A stretch of DNA of 64,000 nucleotides from Cohnella faecalis (lineage in GTDB: Bacteria; Bacillota; Bacilli; Paenibacillales; Paenibacillaceae): contig NZ_QXJM01000037.1 of NCBI RefSeq assembly GCF_003570905.1, positions 1-64,000 on the forward strand, in the 5' to 3' direction. The notes below the pieces were generated by a model. That model had not been told where the DNA came from and did no database searches. It saw nothing but the letters and a program-made list of their open reading frames with translations. A program made the translations under genes and the position numbers. Shown here one piece after another: positions 28,093-38,182 of this stretch; position 1 is the first letter of the stretch; each line of letters begins with the position of its first letter.

Positions 28093-29652
28093 TCAAGCGT
28101 TCGACTTTGCATAGGAATGGTCAAGACAACGGTACTGGATCGCTTCCGCTATGTCCTCGGTTTCGATCCGATCGCGTCCGTCCAGGTCCGCAATGGTCAG
28201 TGCCATCTTCAGTATGCGGTCATGCGCTCGAAAGCTAAGGCCAAGAAGCTTGTATGCTCTGCCGATAAGCGACTCCGCTTCCGAACTTAAACGCGCATAC
28301 CGTTTGAGCAGCCGTCCCTGAAGCTCGCTGTTCCACGAAACTCCGCTGCCCGTGTAACGGAGCTTCTGTCTTTCATACGCTTCCGCCACTTTTGTGCGAA
28401 CGCGAGCCGACGTCCACTCGTCAGATTTCGATTCACGAAACGTTACTCGGGGAAGTTCGACCTGTAGATCGATTCGGTCGGCGAGCGGGCCGGACATCCG
28501 TGAGCGATAACGGGCAATTGCGGAGGGCGGGCATGTGCAAGGCTTTTCCTCTATGCTGCCTCCATAGTACCCGCACATGCAAGGATTCATCGACGCCGCC
28601 AGCATAAATCTGGCGGGAAAGCGGCAAACTCCGCGAGCGCGTCCTATCGTGACTTCGCGATCCTCCAGCGGCTGCCTCAACGCTTCCAAGCATGCTCGCG
28701 AAAATTCCGGCATCTCGTCGAGAAACAAGACGCCGTGATGCGCAAGCGTCACCTCCCCAGGCTTCGGAATCGATCCTCCTCCGATTAATCCCGACGCAGA
28801 TACGGTATGATGAGGCATCCGAAAAGGCCGAGCGCGGATAAGGCTTTGGCGGGAGCCGACCAATTTGCCGCTGACGCTGTAAATTTTCGTAAGAGTGAGT
28901 GCCTCTTCGTCGTCCAAATCGGGGAGCAGGGAAGGGAGTCTGCGGCAGAGCATCGTTTTGCCCGTTCCAGGAGGACCGACAAACAAGATGTTGTGCATCC
29001 CTGCGGCCGCGATTATGAGAGCTCGCTTGCCTTGCTGCTGACCGATAACGTCCGCTAAATCCAACTGATGATCGGAGTCGTCGGTCTCGGCAACTGCTCT
29101 TTCGCGGTTGTGAACGCGCAACTTGGCACCTACGGAAAAATCCACGAATTCGCCGAGCGATCCCCATTCCTTGATCGAGCCGATACCGACGACTTCGATT
29201 CCTTCGAGCAGCGCTGCCTCCGCCATGGACGGGTAAGGGACGACGACTCGCTTCAATCCTCTTTTTCGAGCTTGCTCGGTCATTGGCAAGATGCCGGGAA
29301 CGGCCCGAACGTCCCCGTTCAGGGCCAGCTCGCCAATTAGCATTGCGCCTTCCAGCTTATCCGGCGACAGTTGCCCGCTCGCGCATAGAATGCCCGCCGC
29401 GATCGCCAGATCGAAAGCGCTGCCTTCCTTGCGCAAATCGGCGGGAGCCAGATTGACCGTAATCCGGTCGAGAGGAAACTTCATGCCCCCGTTTTGAATA
29501 GCGGCCCTCACCCGTTCCACGGATTCTCTCACGGCTGGATCCGGAAGCCCGACGACGGAAACCTGGGGAAGCCCCGAGCTAATATCGACTTCCACCTCGA
29601 TAATTCGACCTTCGACTCCCGCTACGCTAGCGCTGAGCATTTTAACATACAA
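28093..29652 (-). CDS. ComM/YifB-family Mg-chelatase-like AAA+ ATPase
   Basis: 519 aa from a TTG start (TTG TAT GTT AAA ATG) with GGAGGGAGGG upstream; an ATG 21 bp further upstream overlaps that ribosome site. Order: N-terminal ChlI-type domain (ISSGLPQVSVVGLPD, LAPADLRKEGSAFDL), AAA+ core with Walker A GPPGTGKT and Walker B VLFLDEMPEF, then the C-terminal Mg-chelatase domain. ComM homologues act as helicases that drive branch migration during natural transformation. dprA, another transformation gene, lies 3 kb away. Minus strand, opposite to its flanks. Confidence 0.9.
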   Translation of the reverse strand: MYVKMLSASVAGVEGRIIEVEVDISSGLPQVSVVGLPDPAVRESVERVRAAIQNGGMKFPLDRITVNLAPADLRKEGSAFDLAIAAGILCASGQLSPDKLEGAMLIGELALNGDVRAVPGILPMTEQARKRGLKRVVVPYPSMAEAALLEGIEVVGIGSIKEWGSLGEFVDFSVGAKLRVHNRERAVAETDDSDHQLDLADVIGQQQGKRALIIAAAGMHNILFVGPPGTGKTMLCRRLPSLLPDLDDEEALTLTKIYSVSGKLVGSRQSLIRARPFRMPHHTVSASGLIGGGSIPKPGEVTLAHHGVLFLDEMPEFSRACLEALRQPLEDREVTIGRARGVCRFPARFMLAASMNPCMCGYYGGSIEEKPCTCPPSAIARYRSRMSGPLADRIDLQVELPRVTFRESKSDEWTSARVRTKVAEAYERQKLRYTGSGVSWNSELQGRLLKRYARLSSEAESLIGRAYKLLGLSFRAHDRILKMALTIADLDGRDRIETEDIAEAIQYRCLDHSYAKSNA

Positions 29653-29735
29653 TGAAAAACACCCTCCCTCCACAGCGACTCGTCGCCATCGAAGAAAGGT
29701 GCTTCCTTATCTTCCGTTCGTATCCTTTGAATCAG

Positions 29736-29763
29736 TCTATCCTTCCGCAGCCGGAATTGTCAA
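29736..29763 (-). promoter_or_regulatory. Candidate promoter for comM
   Basis: TTGACA (complement of 29758-29763), 16-bp spacer, GATAGA (complement of 29736-29741). The -35 box is perfect, the -10 box weak. It lies between the end of the upstream minus-strand gene and comM. Confidence 0.35.
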
Positions 29764-29768
29764 CAGCC

Positions 29769-30290
29769 TTAGTTAAAGCCGGCTACCGCAACGCCGTAAA
29801 TCGCGATCGGTCCGGTCAATATGAAGGCTTCGGACGGAACGTCTAGCGCAACGTACAGAGTGTAGCGGATAAGACTTTGGGCTGCAGCAGCCGATGGGGG
29901 AAAGTCTGTCGTCGTGATGGAGACGGGAATAAGGGAAGTGTGCTTTTTTACGGGTCTGTATTCTTCCTGATAAATCACGGTGCCGGAGCCGAACGTTCCG
30001 TTGCCGCCGCGCTCAATCGTAAAAAGGACGGAGGCATGGGAGTCATGGTCGTGTTTGTCTTTTTTCTTATCCTTATGCTTATCCTTATCGTGCTTGTCTT
30101 TGGCATTGTGCAAGATGCCGACCGTACCCGATAATCCTACGCGTACCTTATCTTGGTTCGGAGTGCCGACTACAAGCGACGTCGATACTCCTAGATCGCC
30201 GATCAATAATGGAACCGTCGTAAGAACCGTCGTTCCCGATGGGCTGTCGAGCTGCTGGGAAACCATCATATCCAAAAACTGAATGGCCAC
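29769..30290 (-). CDS. Unrecognised 173-aa protein with a Lys/Asp/His-rich tract
   Basis: I do not recognise this protein. GTG start preceded by AAGGAGGTG at good spacing, so it is probably expressed. Residues 1-60 look like beta strands rich in Val/Thr/Gly. Residues 62-85 are almost only Lys, Asp and His (DKHDKDKHKDKKKD core). Residues 86-173 are again beta-like and end with IYGVAVAGFN. No signal peptide or membrane segment is visible. The composition recalls some spore-surface or metal-binding proteins, but that is only a guess. Tandem with comM on the minus strand. Confidence 0.75.
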   Translation of the reverse strand: MAIQFLDMMVSQQLDSPSGTTVLTTVPLLIGDLGVSTSLVVGTPNQDKVRVGLSGTVGILHNAKDKHDKDKHKDKKKDKHDHDSHASVLFTIERGGNGTFGSGTVIYQEEYRPVKKHTSLIPVSITTTDFPPSAAAAQSLIRYTLYVALDVPSEAFILTGPIAIYGVAVAGFN

Positions 30291-30412
30291 CTGAAAAACA
30301 CCTCCTTTTCGATCAATCTATTCGCGATGCCTGCTTGCCGACTATGCTCTTATCCCTTTCTTTTTGGAAACCGGGCGAATGCCGGTATGGTTATGTTCGG
30401 GATGGTCATTCT

Positions 30413-30432
30413 AAAAACGATCGGTCGTTTTT
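30413..30432. other. Perfect inverted repeat
   Basis: AAAAACGA and TCGTTTTT flank TCGG. It could be an operator for the divergent genes or part of a bidirectional terminator (T-rich on both strands). Confidence 0.3.
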
Positions 30433-30510
30433 GATCTATTTTTTAGATGAAACCATTGCCAAATCGAGCTAAAAAATTGATGAAAAAAAGAGGAACGTCT
30501 CGGCGAAAAG

Positions 30511-30519
30511 TGTTACAAT
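30511..30519 (+). promoter_or_regulatory. Candidate extended -10 promoter for sucCD
   Basis: TGT immediately before TACAAT gives a TGN extended -10 element; no good -35 box lies 17 bp upstream. The leader would be about 100 nt. Confidence 0.4.
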
Positions 30520-30626
30520 AGGGAAGGTTTTGGTACAGGCTTCCGCTGACGGCACCTGCGCGATGCGCGGCCGGGCTGCGGCAGCCGCACGATCGAACAC
30601 GTGCAAAACGGGAGGATGCAAGGGCC

Positions 30627-31787
30627 ATGAACATTCATGAGTATCAAGGCAAGGAAGTCTTGAGACAGTATGGCGTTTCCGTGCCTCGGGGCAAAGTCGC
30701 GTTTACGGCGGAAGAAGCCGTCGCGGCGGCGCAAGAGCTGGGCAGCGCGGTCACTGTCGTGAAAGCGCAAATCCATGCCGGCGGACGCGGTAAAGCGGGC
30801 GGCGTCAAAATCGCCAAAAGCCTTGACGACGTACGGAATTTCGCTAACGAATTGATCGGTAAAGTGCTCGTTACGCACCAAACCGGACCAGAAGGCAAAG
30901 AAGTGAAGCGCCTGCTTATCGAAGAAGGCTGCGACATCAAGAAAGAATATTACGTCGGAGTCGTCGTCGATCGCGCCACAGGCCGAATCGTTATGATGGC
31001 TTCGGAAGAAGGCGGAACGGAGATCGAAGAGGTCGCCGCTCACTCGCCCGAGAAAATCATTAAGGAAATCGTCGATCCGGTAACCGGATTGCTGCCATTC
31101 CAAGCGCGTCGCCTTGCTTATGCGATCAACATCCCTAATGAGTTGGTCAACAAAGCGGCCGGCTTCATGCTGAAGCTGTACAAAGCGTTCGAAGACAAAG
31201 ATTGCTCGATCGCCGAGATCAACCCGCTCGTCGTAACGGGCTCCGGAGACGTTATGGCGCTGGACGCGAAGCTTAACTTCGACTCCAACGCTCTGTTCCG
31301 TCACAAGGACATCGTGGCGCTTCGCGATCTGGATGAAGAAGACGAGAAGGAAATCCAAGCCTCGAAATACGACCTGAGCTACATCGCTCTCGATGGCAAC
31401 ATCGGTTGCATGGTTAACGGCGCGGGTCTTGCGATGGCGACGATGGATATTATCAAATATTACGGCGGCGAGCCGGCCAACTTCCTGGACGTTGGCGGCG
31501 GCGCTACGAAAGAAAAAGTAACGGAAGCGTTCAAGATCATCTTGTCCGACGCTAACGTGAAAGGTATTTTCGTTAATATTTTCGGCGGCATTATGAAATG
31601 CGACGTAATTGCCGAAGGCGTCGTGGCGGCCGCGCGCGAGCTTGGTCTCGACAAGCCGCTCGTCGTTCGTCTGGAAGGCACCAACGTGAAGCTGGGCAAG
31701 GAAATTTTGAACGGATCGGGCCTTAACATCGTGGCCGCGGATTCGATGGCCGACGGCGCGCAAAAAATCGTGTCGCTCGTGAAATGA
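30627..31787 (+). CDS. sucC: Succinate-CoA ligase (ADP-forming) subunit beta
   Basis: 386-aa ATP-grasp subunit that, with SucD, converts succinyl-CoA to succinate with substrate-level phosphorylation in the TCA cycle. N-terminal ATP-grasp domain starts [17 protein letters not shown] and contains [23 protein letters not shown]-type residues appear as IAEINPLV, and the C-terminal CoA-ligase domain carries [11 protein letters not shown] and FVNIFGGI. Full family length. GGGAGG precedes the ATG. Cotranscribed with sucD 31 bp downstream. Confidence 0.97.
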   Translation: MNIHEYQGKEVLRQYGVSVPRGKVAFTAEEAVAAAQELGSAVTVVKAQIHAGGRGKAGGVKIAKSLDDVRNFANELIGKVLVTHQTGPEGKEVKRLLIEEGCDIKKEYYVGVVVDRATGRIVMMASEEGGTEIEEVAAHSPEKIIKEIVDPVTGLLPFQARRLAYAINIPNELVNKAAGFMLKLYKAFEDKDCSIAEINPLVVTGSGDVMALDAKLNFDSNALFRHKDIVALRDLDEEDEKEIQASKYDLSYIALDGNIGCMVNGAGLAMATMDIIKYYGGEPANFLDVGGGATKEKVTEAFKIILSDANVKGIFVNIFGGIMKCDVIAEGVVAAARELGLDKPLVVRLEGTNVKLGKEILNGSGLNIVAADSMADGAQKIVSLVK

Positions 31788-31818
31788 CTAGGGAGAACGA
31801 ACCGGGGAGTGTGAAGTC

Positions 31819-32745
31819 ATGAGCATTTTGATCGATAAAAACACCAAGGTGATCACCCAAGGCATTACGGGAGCGACGGGATTGTTCCACGCCAAGGGTG
31901 CACTCGATTACGGTACGCAGATGGTCGGCGGCACGACGCCGGGCAAAGGCGGCCAAACGGTCGACATTACGCTTGAAAACGGCTCGACCGTTTCGCTGCC
32001 GATCTTCAACACGGTGAAAGAAGCGGTAGCGGCTACGGGCGCGACGGCTTCCGTCATCTATGTCGCTCCGCCGTTCGCGGCCGACGCGATCATGGAAGCG
32101 GTCGATGCGGAGCTGGATCTTGCTATTTGTATTACCGAAGGTATTCCTGTCATCGACATGATCAAGGTTACCCGGTACATGGAAGGCAAGAAAACCCGCC
32201 TGATCGGACCGAACTGCCCTGGCGTCATTACGCCGGGCGAGATCAAGATCGGAATTATGCCGGGCTATATTCACAAAAAAGGCCACGTAGGCGTCGTTTC
32301 CCGTTCCGGGACGCTCACTTACGAAGCCGTTCATCAATTGACGTCGAGCGGAATCGGTCAATCGTCCGCTGTCGGCATCGGCGGAGATCCTGTCAAAGGA
32401 TCCGAGTTCATCGACATTCTGAAGCTCTTCAATGAAGACCCGGATACGTATGCGGTCATCATGATCGGCGAAATCGGCGGTACGGCCGAGGAAGAAGCGG
32501 CGGAGTGGATCAAGGCGAACATGACGAAGCCGGTCGTCGGCTTCATCGGCGGCGCTACGGCTCCGGCTGGCAAGCGGATGGGCCATGCAGGCGCGATTAT
32601 TTCCGGCGGTAAAGGTACGGCTGCAGAAAAAATCGCCAAGCTGAACGAATGCGGCATCAAGGTCGCTCCGACGCCGTCGGAGATGGGCTCGACGCTCGTC
32701 AGCGTTCTCGAAGAGCGCGGCTTGCTGGAAAAATGCAAATCGTAA
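31819..32745 (+). CDS. sucD: Succinate-CoA ligase subunit alpha
   Basis: 308-aa subunit with an N-terminal CoA-binding Rossmann domain ([18 protein letters not shown]) and a C-terminal ligase domain. The phosphorylated active-site histidine lies in [11 protein letters not shown] (about His256). GPNCPGVI marks the CoA site. It functions as a heterodimer/heterotetramer with SucC. GGGAGTGTGAAG precedes the ATG. A terminator follows at 32796. Confidence 0.97.
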   Translation: MSILIDKNTKVITQGITGATGLFHAKGALDYGTQMVGGTTPGKGGQTVDITLENGSTVSLPIFNTVKEAVAATGATASVIYVAPPFAADAIMEAVDAELDLAICITEGIPVIDMIKVTRYMEGKKTRLIGPNCPGVITPGEIKIGIMPGYIHKKGHVGVVSRSGTLTYEAVHQLTSSGIGQSSAVGIGGDPVKGSEFIDILKLFNEDPDTYAVIMIGEIGGTAEEEAAEWIKANMTKPVVGFIGGATAPAGKRMGHAGAIISGGKGTAAEKIAKLNECGIKVAPTPSEMGSTLVSVLEERGLLEKCKS

Positions 32746-32795
32746 TGCTATAGTGAGTGCATAAGCATAATTGCGAATGCGCGAACGGGATAGGC

Positions 32796-32849
32796 AGGCA
32801 GCCTTCCTCCTCTTGGATGACAAGGGGATGGAGGGCTGCCTTTTGTTTG
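32796..32849 (+). terminator. Terminator after sucD
   Basis: AGGCAGCC (32796-32803) pairs with GGCTGCCTT (from 32834), with inner TCCTC/GATGGA pairing, followed by TTTTGTTT. It separates sucCD from dprA and argues that dprA starts after it. Confidence 0.8.
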
Positions 32850-32893
32850 TCGTTGCGGATTCGATCTATAGCGGGTCGAGGGGAGCGGAAATT

Positions 32894-34015
32894 TTGACGG
32901 ATACGATGGAGAGAATGCGCCGCCATTTGATTGCAATGCACGAATGCCCAGGCATCGGCAGAGCGTTGCTAAGCTTGATTGTCCAATCAGGGAGATTGGA
33001 GGAGGCAAACGAAATTCGCGAGCGGGAATGGGAAGATATGGGACTCAAGCCGCATCAGGTGCAGTCGCTCCTCGATGGCTTTCGGCCGGAGAGAATCGAA
33101 ATGCGGCGCAGACAGCGGGAAAAGGGAGAGATGTCCGTCGTTACCGCATTCGACGCCGAGTACCCGCCGCTGCTCTTGGAGACGAAGGATCACCCATGGG
33201 TTTTGTATTACCGCGGCCGCTATGAGCTGGCGTCTCGTCCGTCCGTCGCCGTCGTAGGAACGCGAGTCGCGACGGCGTACGGCAGGCATGCATCCGAAAT
33301 GCTGTCCGCAGAATGCGCAGGATGCGGTCTAACGGTCGTAAGCGGAATGGCCAGCGGAATCGATACGTCAGCACATTGGGGGGCGCTTGAGCAGCCTGGA
33401 GGGACAATTGCCGTCCTGGCCACGCCCGTTAACAAACCTTATCCGTATGAAAATAAAGAGCTGTACCGAAAAATCGGCGAATCCGGACTCCTGTTATCCG
33501 AAACACCGCCGGACGCCGTTCTGAAGCCGTATATGTTTTTGGAGCGCAACCGAATCATCGCGGGGCTGGCGCTTGGCACCGTCGTCGTGGAAGCGGCCAA
33601 AGGCAGCGGGGCGTTCCGGACGGCGGACAGAGCACTTGCTTACGGACGCGACGTGTTCGTCGTTCCCGGACAAATAACGTCTCCCCGCAGTCATGAAATT
33701 ATGAAATGGCTAAGAGACGGGGCGAAGCCCGTCATCGACGCTGAAGATATCTGGGGAGAATACGTCAGCCAACTGACCGAATTGACTTCGCTGCCGATGT
33801 CCGATTTGCTGTCGAAATCGGGGACGACGCCATCTCCGAACCTGAGCGCCGATGAAGCTTCCATATACGAATTATTGCTCGATCGGCCCCGTTCGATCGA
33901 CGAGCTTTCGGCAAGCTCCGGGATGACATTTGGACTTTTACACTCGGTTCTGCTATCTTTACTTATAAAAAGAAGGATTCACCAAGAGCCCGGTTTCGTA
34001 TATAGTGTCCTTTGA
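32894..34015 (+). CDS. dprA: DNA processing protein A (RecA loader in transformation)
   Basis: 373-374 aa from a TTG start preceded by GAGGGGAG; an open frame begins further upstream at 32771 but crosses the sucD terminator. DprA/Smf binds incoming single-stranded DNA and loads RecA. The N-terminal helix-hairpin-helix/SAM-like part contains [11 protein letters not shown]. The Rossmann core has [13 protein letters not shown] and [11 protein letters not shown]. The C-terminal winged helix includes [15 protein letters not shown]. dprA upstream of topA is the usual Firmicute order. Confidence 0.93.
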   Translation: MTDTMERMRRHLIAMHECPGIGRALLSLIVQSGRLEEANEIREREWEDMGLKPHQVQSLLDGFRPERIEMRRRQREKGEMSVVTAFDAEYPPLLLETKDHPWVLYYRGRYELASRPSVAVVGTRVATAYGRHASEMLSAECAGCGLTVVSGMASGIDTSAHWGALEQPGGTIAVLATPVNKPYPYENKELYRKIGESGLLLSETPPDAVLKPYMFLERNRIIAGLALGTVVVEAAKGSGAFRTADRALAYGRDVFVVPGQITSPRSHEIMKWLRDGAKPVIDAEDIWGEYVSQLTELTSLPMSDLLSKSGTTPSPNLSADEASIYELLLDRPRSIDELSASSGMTFGLLHSVLLSLLIKRRIHQEPGFVYSVL

Positions 34016-34086
34016 CCTTCCGTCGACTTGTCTGTTTCGAGCGACGAAGGCAAAGGCTCGTCGACCGTAGGAGAGGAGGAACGGAC

Positions 34087-36186
34087 GTGGCGGATTCACT
34101 CGTAATCGTCGAGTCTCCGGCGAAAGCCAAGACTATCGGCAAATATTTGGGCAGTAAATTTATCGTCAAGGCGTCCATGGGGCACATTCGCGATTTGCCC
34201 AAAAGCCAGATCGGCGTCGAGATCGAAAACGACTTCACGCCTAAATACATCACGATCCGCGGAAAAGGTACCGTCCTTAAGGACTTGAAAGATGCCAGCA
34301 AAAAGGTGAAAAAAGTGTACCTCGCGGCTGACCCCGACAGAGAGGGAGAAGCGATCGCGTGGCATCTCGCGCATTACCTTGAGCTGGATGAGAAAGACGC
34401 TTGCCGCGTCGTATTCAACGAAATCACGAAACAGGCCGTCAAGGATGCCTTCAAGGCGCCCCGGCCGATCGATATGGACCTTGTGAACGCTCAGCAGGCA
34501 AGACGGGTGCTGGATCGGCTCGTCGGCTACAAAATTAGCCCGCTGCTGTGGAAGAAAGTCAAGAAGGGGCTAAGCGCCGGCCGCGTACAATCGGTTGCCG
34601 TCAAGCTCGTCATCGACCGCGAGAACGAAATCAAAGAGTTCGTACCGGAAGAATATTGGAGCATCACCGCTCATCTGTCGAAAGAGAAGGCCGAATTCGA
34701 AGCCAAGTTCCATGCCGTGAACGGCGAGAAGAAGGAATTGGGCAGCGAAGCCGAGGTCAAGGAAGTGCTCGCACTGTTGAAAGGCGAAGCCTTCTCCGTC
34801 GGAGAAGTCAAGGAAAAGGAACGGTTGCGCAATCCGTCGCCGCCGTTCATTACGAGCTCGTTGCAGCAAGAGGCGGCGCGCAAGCTGAATTTCCGGGCCT
34901 CCAAGACGATGCAGATTGCCCAACAGCTCTATGAGGGCGTCGATCTCGGCACGGAAGGCACCGTCGGTCTCATCACTTATATGCGTACCGATTCGCCGCG
35001 CATATCCGAGATCGCGCAGACCGAGGCGCGGGAATTCATCGCGGGTAAATACGGAGTCGCTTTCGTACCGGAGACGCCGCGGGTGTACAACAAGAAAAAT
35101 GCGAACGCGCAGGACGCTCACGAAGCGATCCGGCCTACTTCCGTGCTCCGCGACCCGGAATCGGTGAAGTCGTTTCTTTCGCGCGATCAAATCCGTCTCT
35201 ACAAGCTGGTCTGGGAACGATTCCTCGCAAGCCAAATGGCGTCCGCTGTGCTCGACACGATGACCGTCGATTTGCAGAACGGTCCCGTTACGTTCCGCGC
35301 GACCGGCTCGAAGATGAAATTCGCCGGGTTCATGAAGGTGTACGTAGAGGGAAATGACGACGGTACTTCCGCCGACGAAGAACGTTTGCTGCCTCCGCTT
35401 GCGGTCGGAGACGCCGTGAAGTCGTCCAGCGTCGATCCGAAGCAGCACTTTACTCAGCCGCCGCCGAGGTACTCCGAAGCGCGTCTTGTGCGAACGTTGG
35501 AGGAACTGGGGATCGGCCGTCCGAGCACGTATGCTCCGACGCTCGAGACCGTTCAGAAACGCAACTACGTAGCGATCGAAGAGAAGAAGTTCGTCCCGAC
35601 GGAGCTGGGAGAGCTCGTTATCCAGCTTATGGAGGAGTTTTTCCCGGAAATACTCGATGCCGAATTTACCGCCAACATGGAAGGCGACCTCGACCATGTG
35701 GAGGAAGGCAAGGAAAATTGGGTTCACGTTATCGGCGACTTTTACAAATCGTTCGAAAAACGGCTGACCGTAGCGGAAGACGAAATGAAAGAGATCGAAA
35801 TCCGCGACGAGCCTTCCGACGAAGTGTGCGACAAATGCGGAAGCCCGATGGTCTACAAGATGGGCCGTTTCGGCAAGTTTTTGGCTTGCTCCGGGTTCCC
35901 GGACTGCCGCAATACGAAGCCGATCGTGAAAGACACGGGCGTAACGTGCCCGAAATGCAAGGAAGGAAAGATCGTCGAGCGGCGCAGCAAAAAAGGCCGT
36001 TTGTTCTACGGTTGCGATCAATATCCGGGCTGCGATTACGTATCCTGGGATAAGCCGGTCGCGAAGCCGTGTCCGGATTGCGGCGCCTTGATGGTGGAGA
36101 AGCGGACGAGAGCTCAGACTCAATGGAACTGCACGTCGTGCACCCATTCCGAAGAAGCGCCGGACATCGAAGAAGCAGCAGAATAA
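34087..36186 (+). CDS. topA: DNA topoisomerase I
   Basis: 699-aa type IA topoisomerase that relaxes negative supercoils. TOPRIM domain at the N-terminus ([28 protein letters not shown]). Catalytic tyrosine is in [10 protein letters not shown] (about Tyr298). Three C-terminal zinc ribbons follow: CDKCGSP...CSGFPDC, CPKCKEG...CDQYPGC, and CPDCGAL...CTSC. GTG start chosen because GGAGAGGAGG lies directly upstream. Tandem with dprA. Confidence 0.97.
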   Translation: MADSLVIVESPAKAKTIGKYLGSKFIVKASMGHIRDLPKSQIGVEIENDFTPKYITIRGKGTVLKDLKDASKKVKKVYLAADPDREGEAIAWHLAHYLELDEKDACRVVFNEITKQAVKDAFKAPRPIDMDLVNAQQARRVLDRLVGYKISPLLWKKVKKGLSAGRVQSVAVKLVIDRENEIKEFVPEEYWSITAHLSKEKAEFEAKFHAVNGEKKELGSEAEVKEVLALLKGEAFSVGEVKEKERLRNPSPPFITSSLQQEAARKLNFRASKTMQIAQQLYEGVDLGTEGTVGLITYMRTDSPRISEIAQTEAREFIAGKYGVAFVPETPRVYNKKNANAQDAHEAIRPTSVLRDPESVKSFLSRDQIRLYKLVWERFLASQMASAVLDTMTVDLQNGPVTFRATGSKMKFAGFMKVYVEGNDDGTSADEERLLPPLAVGDAVKSSSVDPKQHFTQPPPRYSEARLVRTLEELGIGRPSTYAPTLETVQKRNYVAIEEKKFVPTELGELVIQLMEEFFPEILDAEFTANMEGDLDHVEEGKENWVHVIGDFYKSFEKRLTVAEDEMKEIEIRDEPSDEVCDKCGSPMVYKMGRFGKFLACSGFPDCRNTKPIVKDTGVTCPKCKEGKIVERRSKKGRLFYGCDQYPGCDYVSWDKPVAKPCPDCGALMVEKRTRAQTQWNCTSCTHSEEAPDIEEAAE

Positions 36187-36205
36187 AGGTGGAGGCTTGG
36201 ACATT

Positions 36206-37522
36206 TTGACCGAAATACGTTCCGTGACCGTTATCGGCGCCGGTCTTGCGGGAAGCGAAGCCGCTTGGCAAATCGCGTCCCAAGGCGTACCCGTCACTCT
36301 ATATGAAATGCGTCCGGTCCGCCGCACGCCGGCTCATCACACAGACCGTTTCGCCGAGCTCGTATGCAGCAACTCTTTGCGCGCCAACGGCCTGACGAAC
36401 GCCGTAGGCGTACTCAAGGAAGAGATGCGCCGTCTAGGGTCACTCATCCTCTCATCAGCCGACAAGCACGCCGTTCCCGCCGGAGGAGCCTTGGCCGTCG
36501 ACAGGGAAGGGTTCTCCGGCGAGGTGACGAGCCATCTGCGCGAGCATCCGCTCGTTACCGTCGTCAACGAGGAGCTGCCCGTCATACCGGACGACGGCAT
36601 CGTCGTCGTCGCGACAGGGCCGCTCACGTCGCCCGATCTCTCATCGCAGATCAAGGAGCTGCTCGGAGAAGAGTATTTCTACTTCTACGATGCGGCCGCT
36701 CCGATTATCGAGAAGGATTCGATCGATTTGGAGAAGGTGTTTCTGGCTTCCCGTTATGACAAGGGAGAAGCAGCCTATTTGAATTGTCCGATGAATCCGG
36801 AGCAATTCGAAGCGTTCTACGAAGCGCTCATTACGGCGGAAACGGCCGAAATCAAAGAGTTCGAGAAGGAAATGTATTTCGAAGGCTGCATGCCGATCGA
36901 AGTCATGGCGAAACGAGGCAAGCAGACGATGCTGTTCGGACCGATGAAGCCGGTAGGTCTCGACGATCCGAAGACGGGGAGATGGCCGCACGCCGTCGTC
37001 CAGCTTCGCCAGGACAATGCGGCGGGCACGCTGTACAACCTGGTCGGCTTCCAGACGCATTTGAAATGGGGCGAGCAGAAGCGCGTATTTTCTCTTATCC
37101 CGGGTTTGGAAAATGCGGAATTCGTCCGTTACGGAGTTATGCACCGCAATACATTCATCAATTCGCCGAAGCTGCTTAAGCCGACATATCAGTTCGCAAA
37201 ACGCGAGACGCTCTTTTTCGCCGGGCAGATGACCGGGGTGGAGGGATACGTCGAATCGGCCGCCTCCGGTCTTCTCGCGGGATTGAATGCCGGCCGCCTT
37301 GCGAGAGGACTTGAGCCTGTCGTTCTTCCCGCGCATACGACGCTGGGCAGCATGGCCAACTACATTACGACGGCCGATTTCCGGCACTTTCAGCCTATGA
37401 ACGCGAATTTTGGTCTGTTTCCTCCAATGGAGAACCGGATTCGAGGGAAGAAAGAAAGAAACGAGGCCATTGCGGCTCGCGCGTTAGAGGAGATCGACAC
37501 GTTCGTCAAAAGCATCGGTTGA
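36206..37522 (+). CDS. trmFO: tRNA m5U54 methyltransferase (folate/FAD-dependent)
   Basis: 438-aa flavoprotein (Gid) that makes 5-methyluridine-54 in tRNA using methylenetetrahydrofolate. The dinucleotide-binding motif [12 protein letters not shown] is near the N-terminus, then the conserved CSNSLR and [17 protein letters not shown]. Start: TTG at 36206 gives a 10-base spacing from GGAGG; an in-frame TTG at 36197 is almost on top of the ribosome site. Bacillus has codV (xerC) directly downstream; here hslV follows instead. Confidence 0.95.
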   Translation: MTEIRSVTVIGAGLAGSEAAWQIASQGVPVTLYEMRPVRRTPAHHTDRFAELVCSNSLRANGLTNAVGVLKEEMRRLGSLILSSADKHAVPAGGALAVDREGFSGEVTSHLREHPLVTVVNEELPVIPDDGIVVVATGPLTSPDLSSQIKELLGEEYFYFYDAAAPIIEKDSIDLEKVFLASRYDKGEAAYLNCPMNPEQFEAFYEALITAETAEIKEFEKEMYFEGCMPIEVMAKRGKQTMLFGPMKPVGLDDPKTGRWPHAVVQLRQDNAAGTLYNLVGFQTHLKWGEQKRVFSLIPGLENAEFVRYGVMHRNTFINSPKLLKPTYQFAKRETLFFAGQMTGVEGYVESAASGLLAGLNAGRLARGLEPVVLPAHTTLGSMANYITTADFRHFQPMNANFGLFPPMENRIRGKKERNEAIAARALEEIDTFVKSIG

Positions 37523-37618
37523 TTCAGGCATAGACAGCATGGAAGCAGCGGAGGCGAATGACGACTGAAGCTGCTTCTTGAGCTTTTTGAATAGTAAGGA
37601 AAGAAGGAGGCGCAGAGG

Positions 37619-38158
37619 ATGAACGAGTTTCACGCGACGACGATTTGCGCCGTCCGTCACAACGGCAAAGCCGCCATTGCGGGCGACGGGCAAGTGACGT
37701 TCGGTCAGAGCATGGTTATGAAGCATACCGCGAAAAAAGTGAGACGTCTTTATCGAGGGCAAGTAGTAGCCGGTTTCGCCGGATCGGTGGCCGATGCGAT
37801 TACTTTGTTCGAGAAGTTCGAAGGGAAGCTGGAGGAGCATCACGGCAACTTGCAGAGAGCGGCTGTGGAGCTTGCGAAGGACTGGCGTTCGGACCGCGTT
37901 CTAAGACGTCTCGAGGCTATGCTGATCGTCGTGGACGCGACGGGCATGCTGCTGTTGTCGGGGAACGGTGAAGTGATCGAGCCCGACGACGGAGTGCTGG
38001 CCATAGGCTCCGGGGGCAGCTTCGCGCTCGCCGCCGCGCGTGCGCTCAAGAAGCACGCGCCGAATTTGGAAGCGAACGAAATGGCGCGAGCAGCGCTTGA
38101 GACGGCTGCCGAAATATGCGTATTTACGAACCATAACATTATTGTGGAAGAAATATAA
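37619..38158 (+). CDS. hslV: ATP-dependent protease subunit HslV (ClpQ/CodW)
   Basis: 179-aa proteasome-like peptidase; works with the HslU unfoldase. N-terminus [16 protein letters not shown]; the family nucleophile is the Thr of TTI. A short extension (MNEFHA) precedes TTI, as in Bacillus ClpQ, but position 2 is Asn rather than the Ser reported as nucleophile there. GDGQVTFG and GFAGSVADA are conserved. GGAGG eight bases before the ATG. Operon with hslU and codY. Confidence 0.94.
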   Translation: MNEFHATTICAVRHNGKAAIAGDGQVTFGQSMVMKHTAKKVRRLYRGQVVAGFAGSVADAITLFEKFEGKLEEHHGNLQRAAVELAKDWRSDRVLRRLEAMLIVVDATGMLLLSGNGEVIEPDDGVLAIGSGGSFALAAARALKKHAPNLEANEMARAALETAAEICVFTNHNIIVEEI

Positions 38159-38182
38159 CCTCGTATCCGGGAGGGAAAAACG

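Larger units (their letters stand above)
30291..30626. other. Divergent intergenic region upstream of sucC
   Basis: 336 bp between the minus-strand 173-aa gene and sucC. It contains a perfect 8-bp inverted repeat AAAAACGA-TCGG-TCGTTTTT (30413-30432), an extended -10 promoter for sucC (30511-30519), and a GC-rich leader with short stems (near 30559-30594) before sucC. No gene seen. Confidence 0.5.

Noticed and set aside
30513-31763. 416-codon minus-strand frame opposite sucC
   Set aside because: Shadow frame; sucC is unmistakable on the plus strand.
34570-36327. 585-codon minus-strand frame opposite topA
   Set aside because: Shadow of topA codon bias; no ribosome site or recognisable domain.
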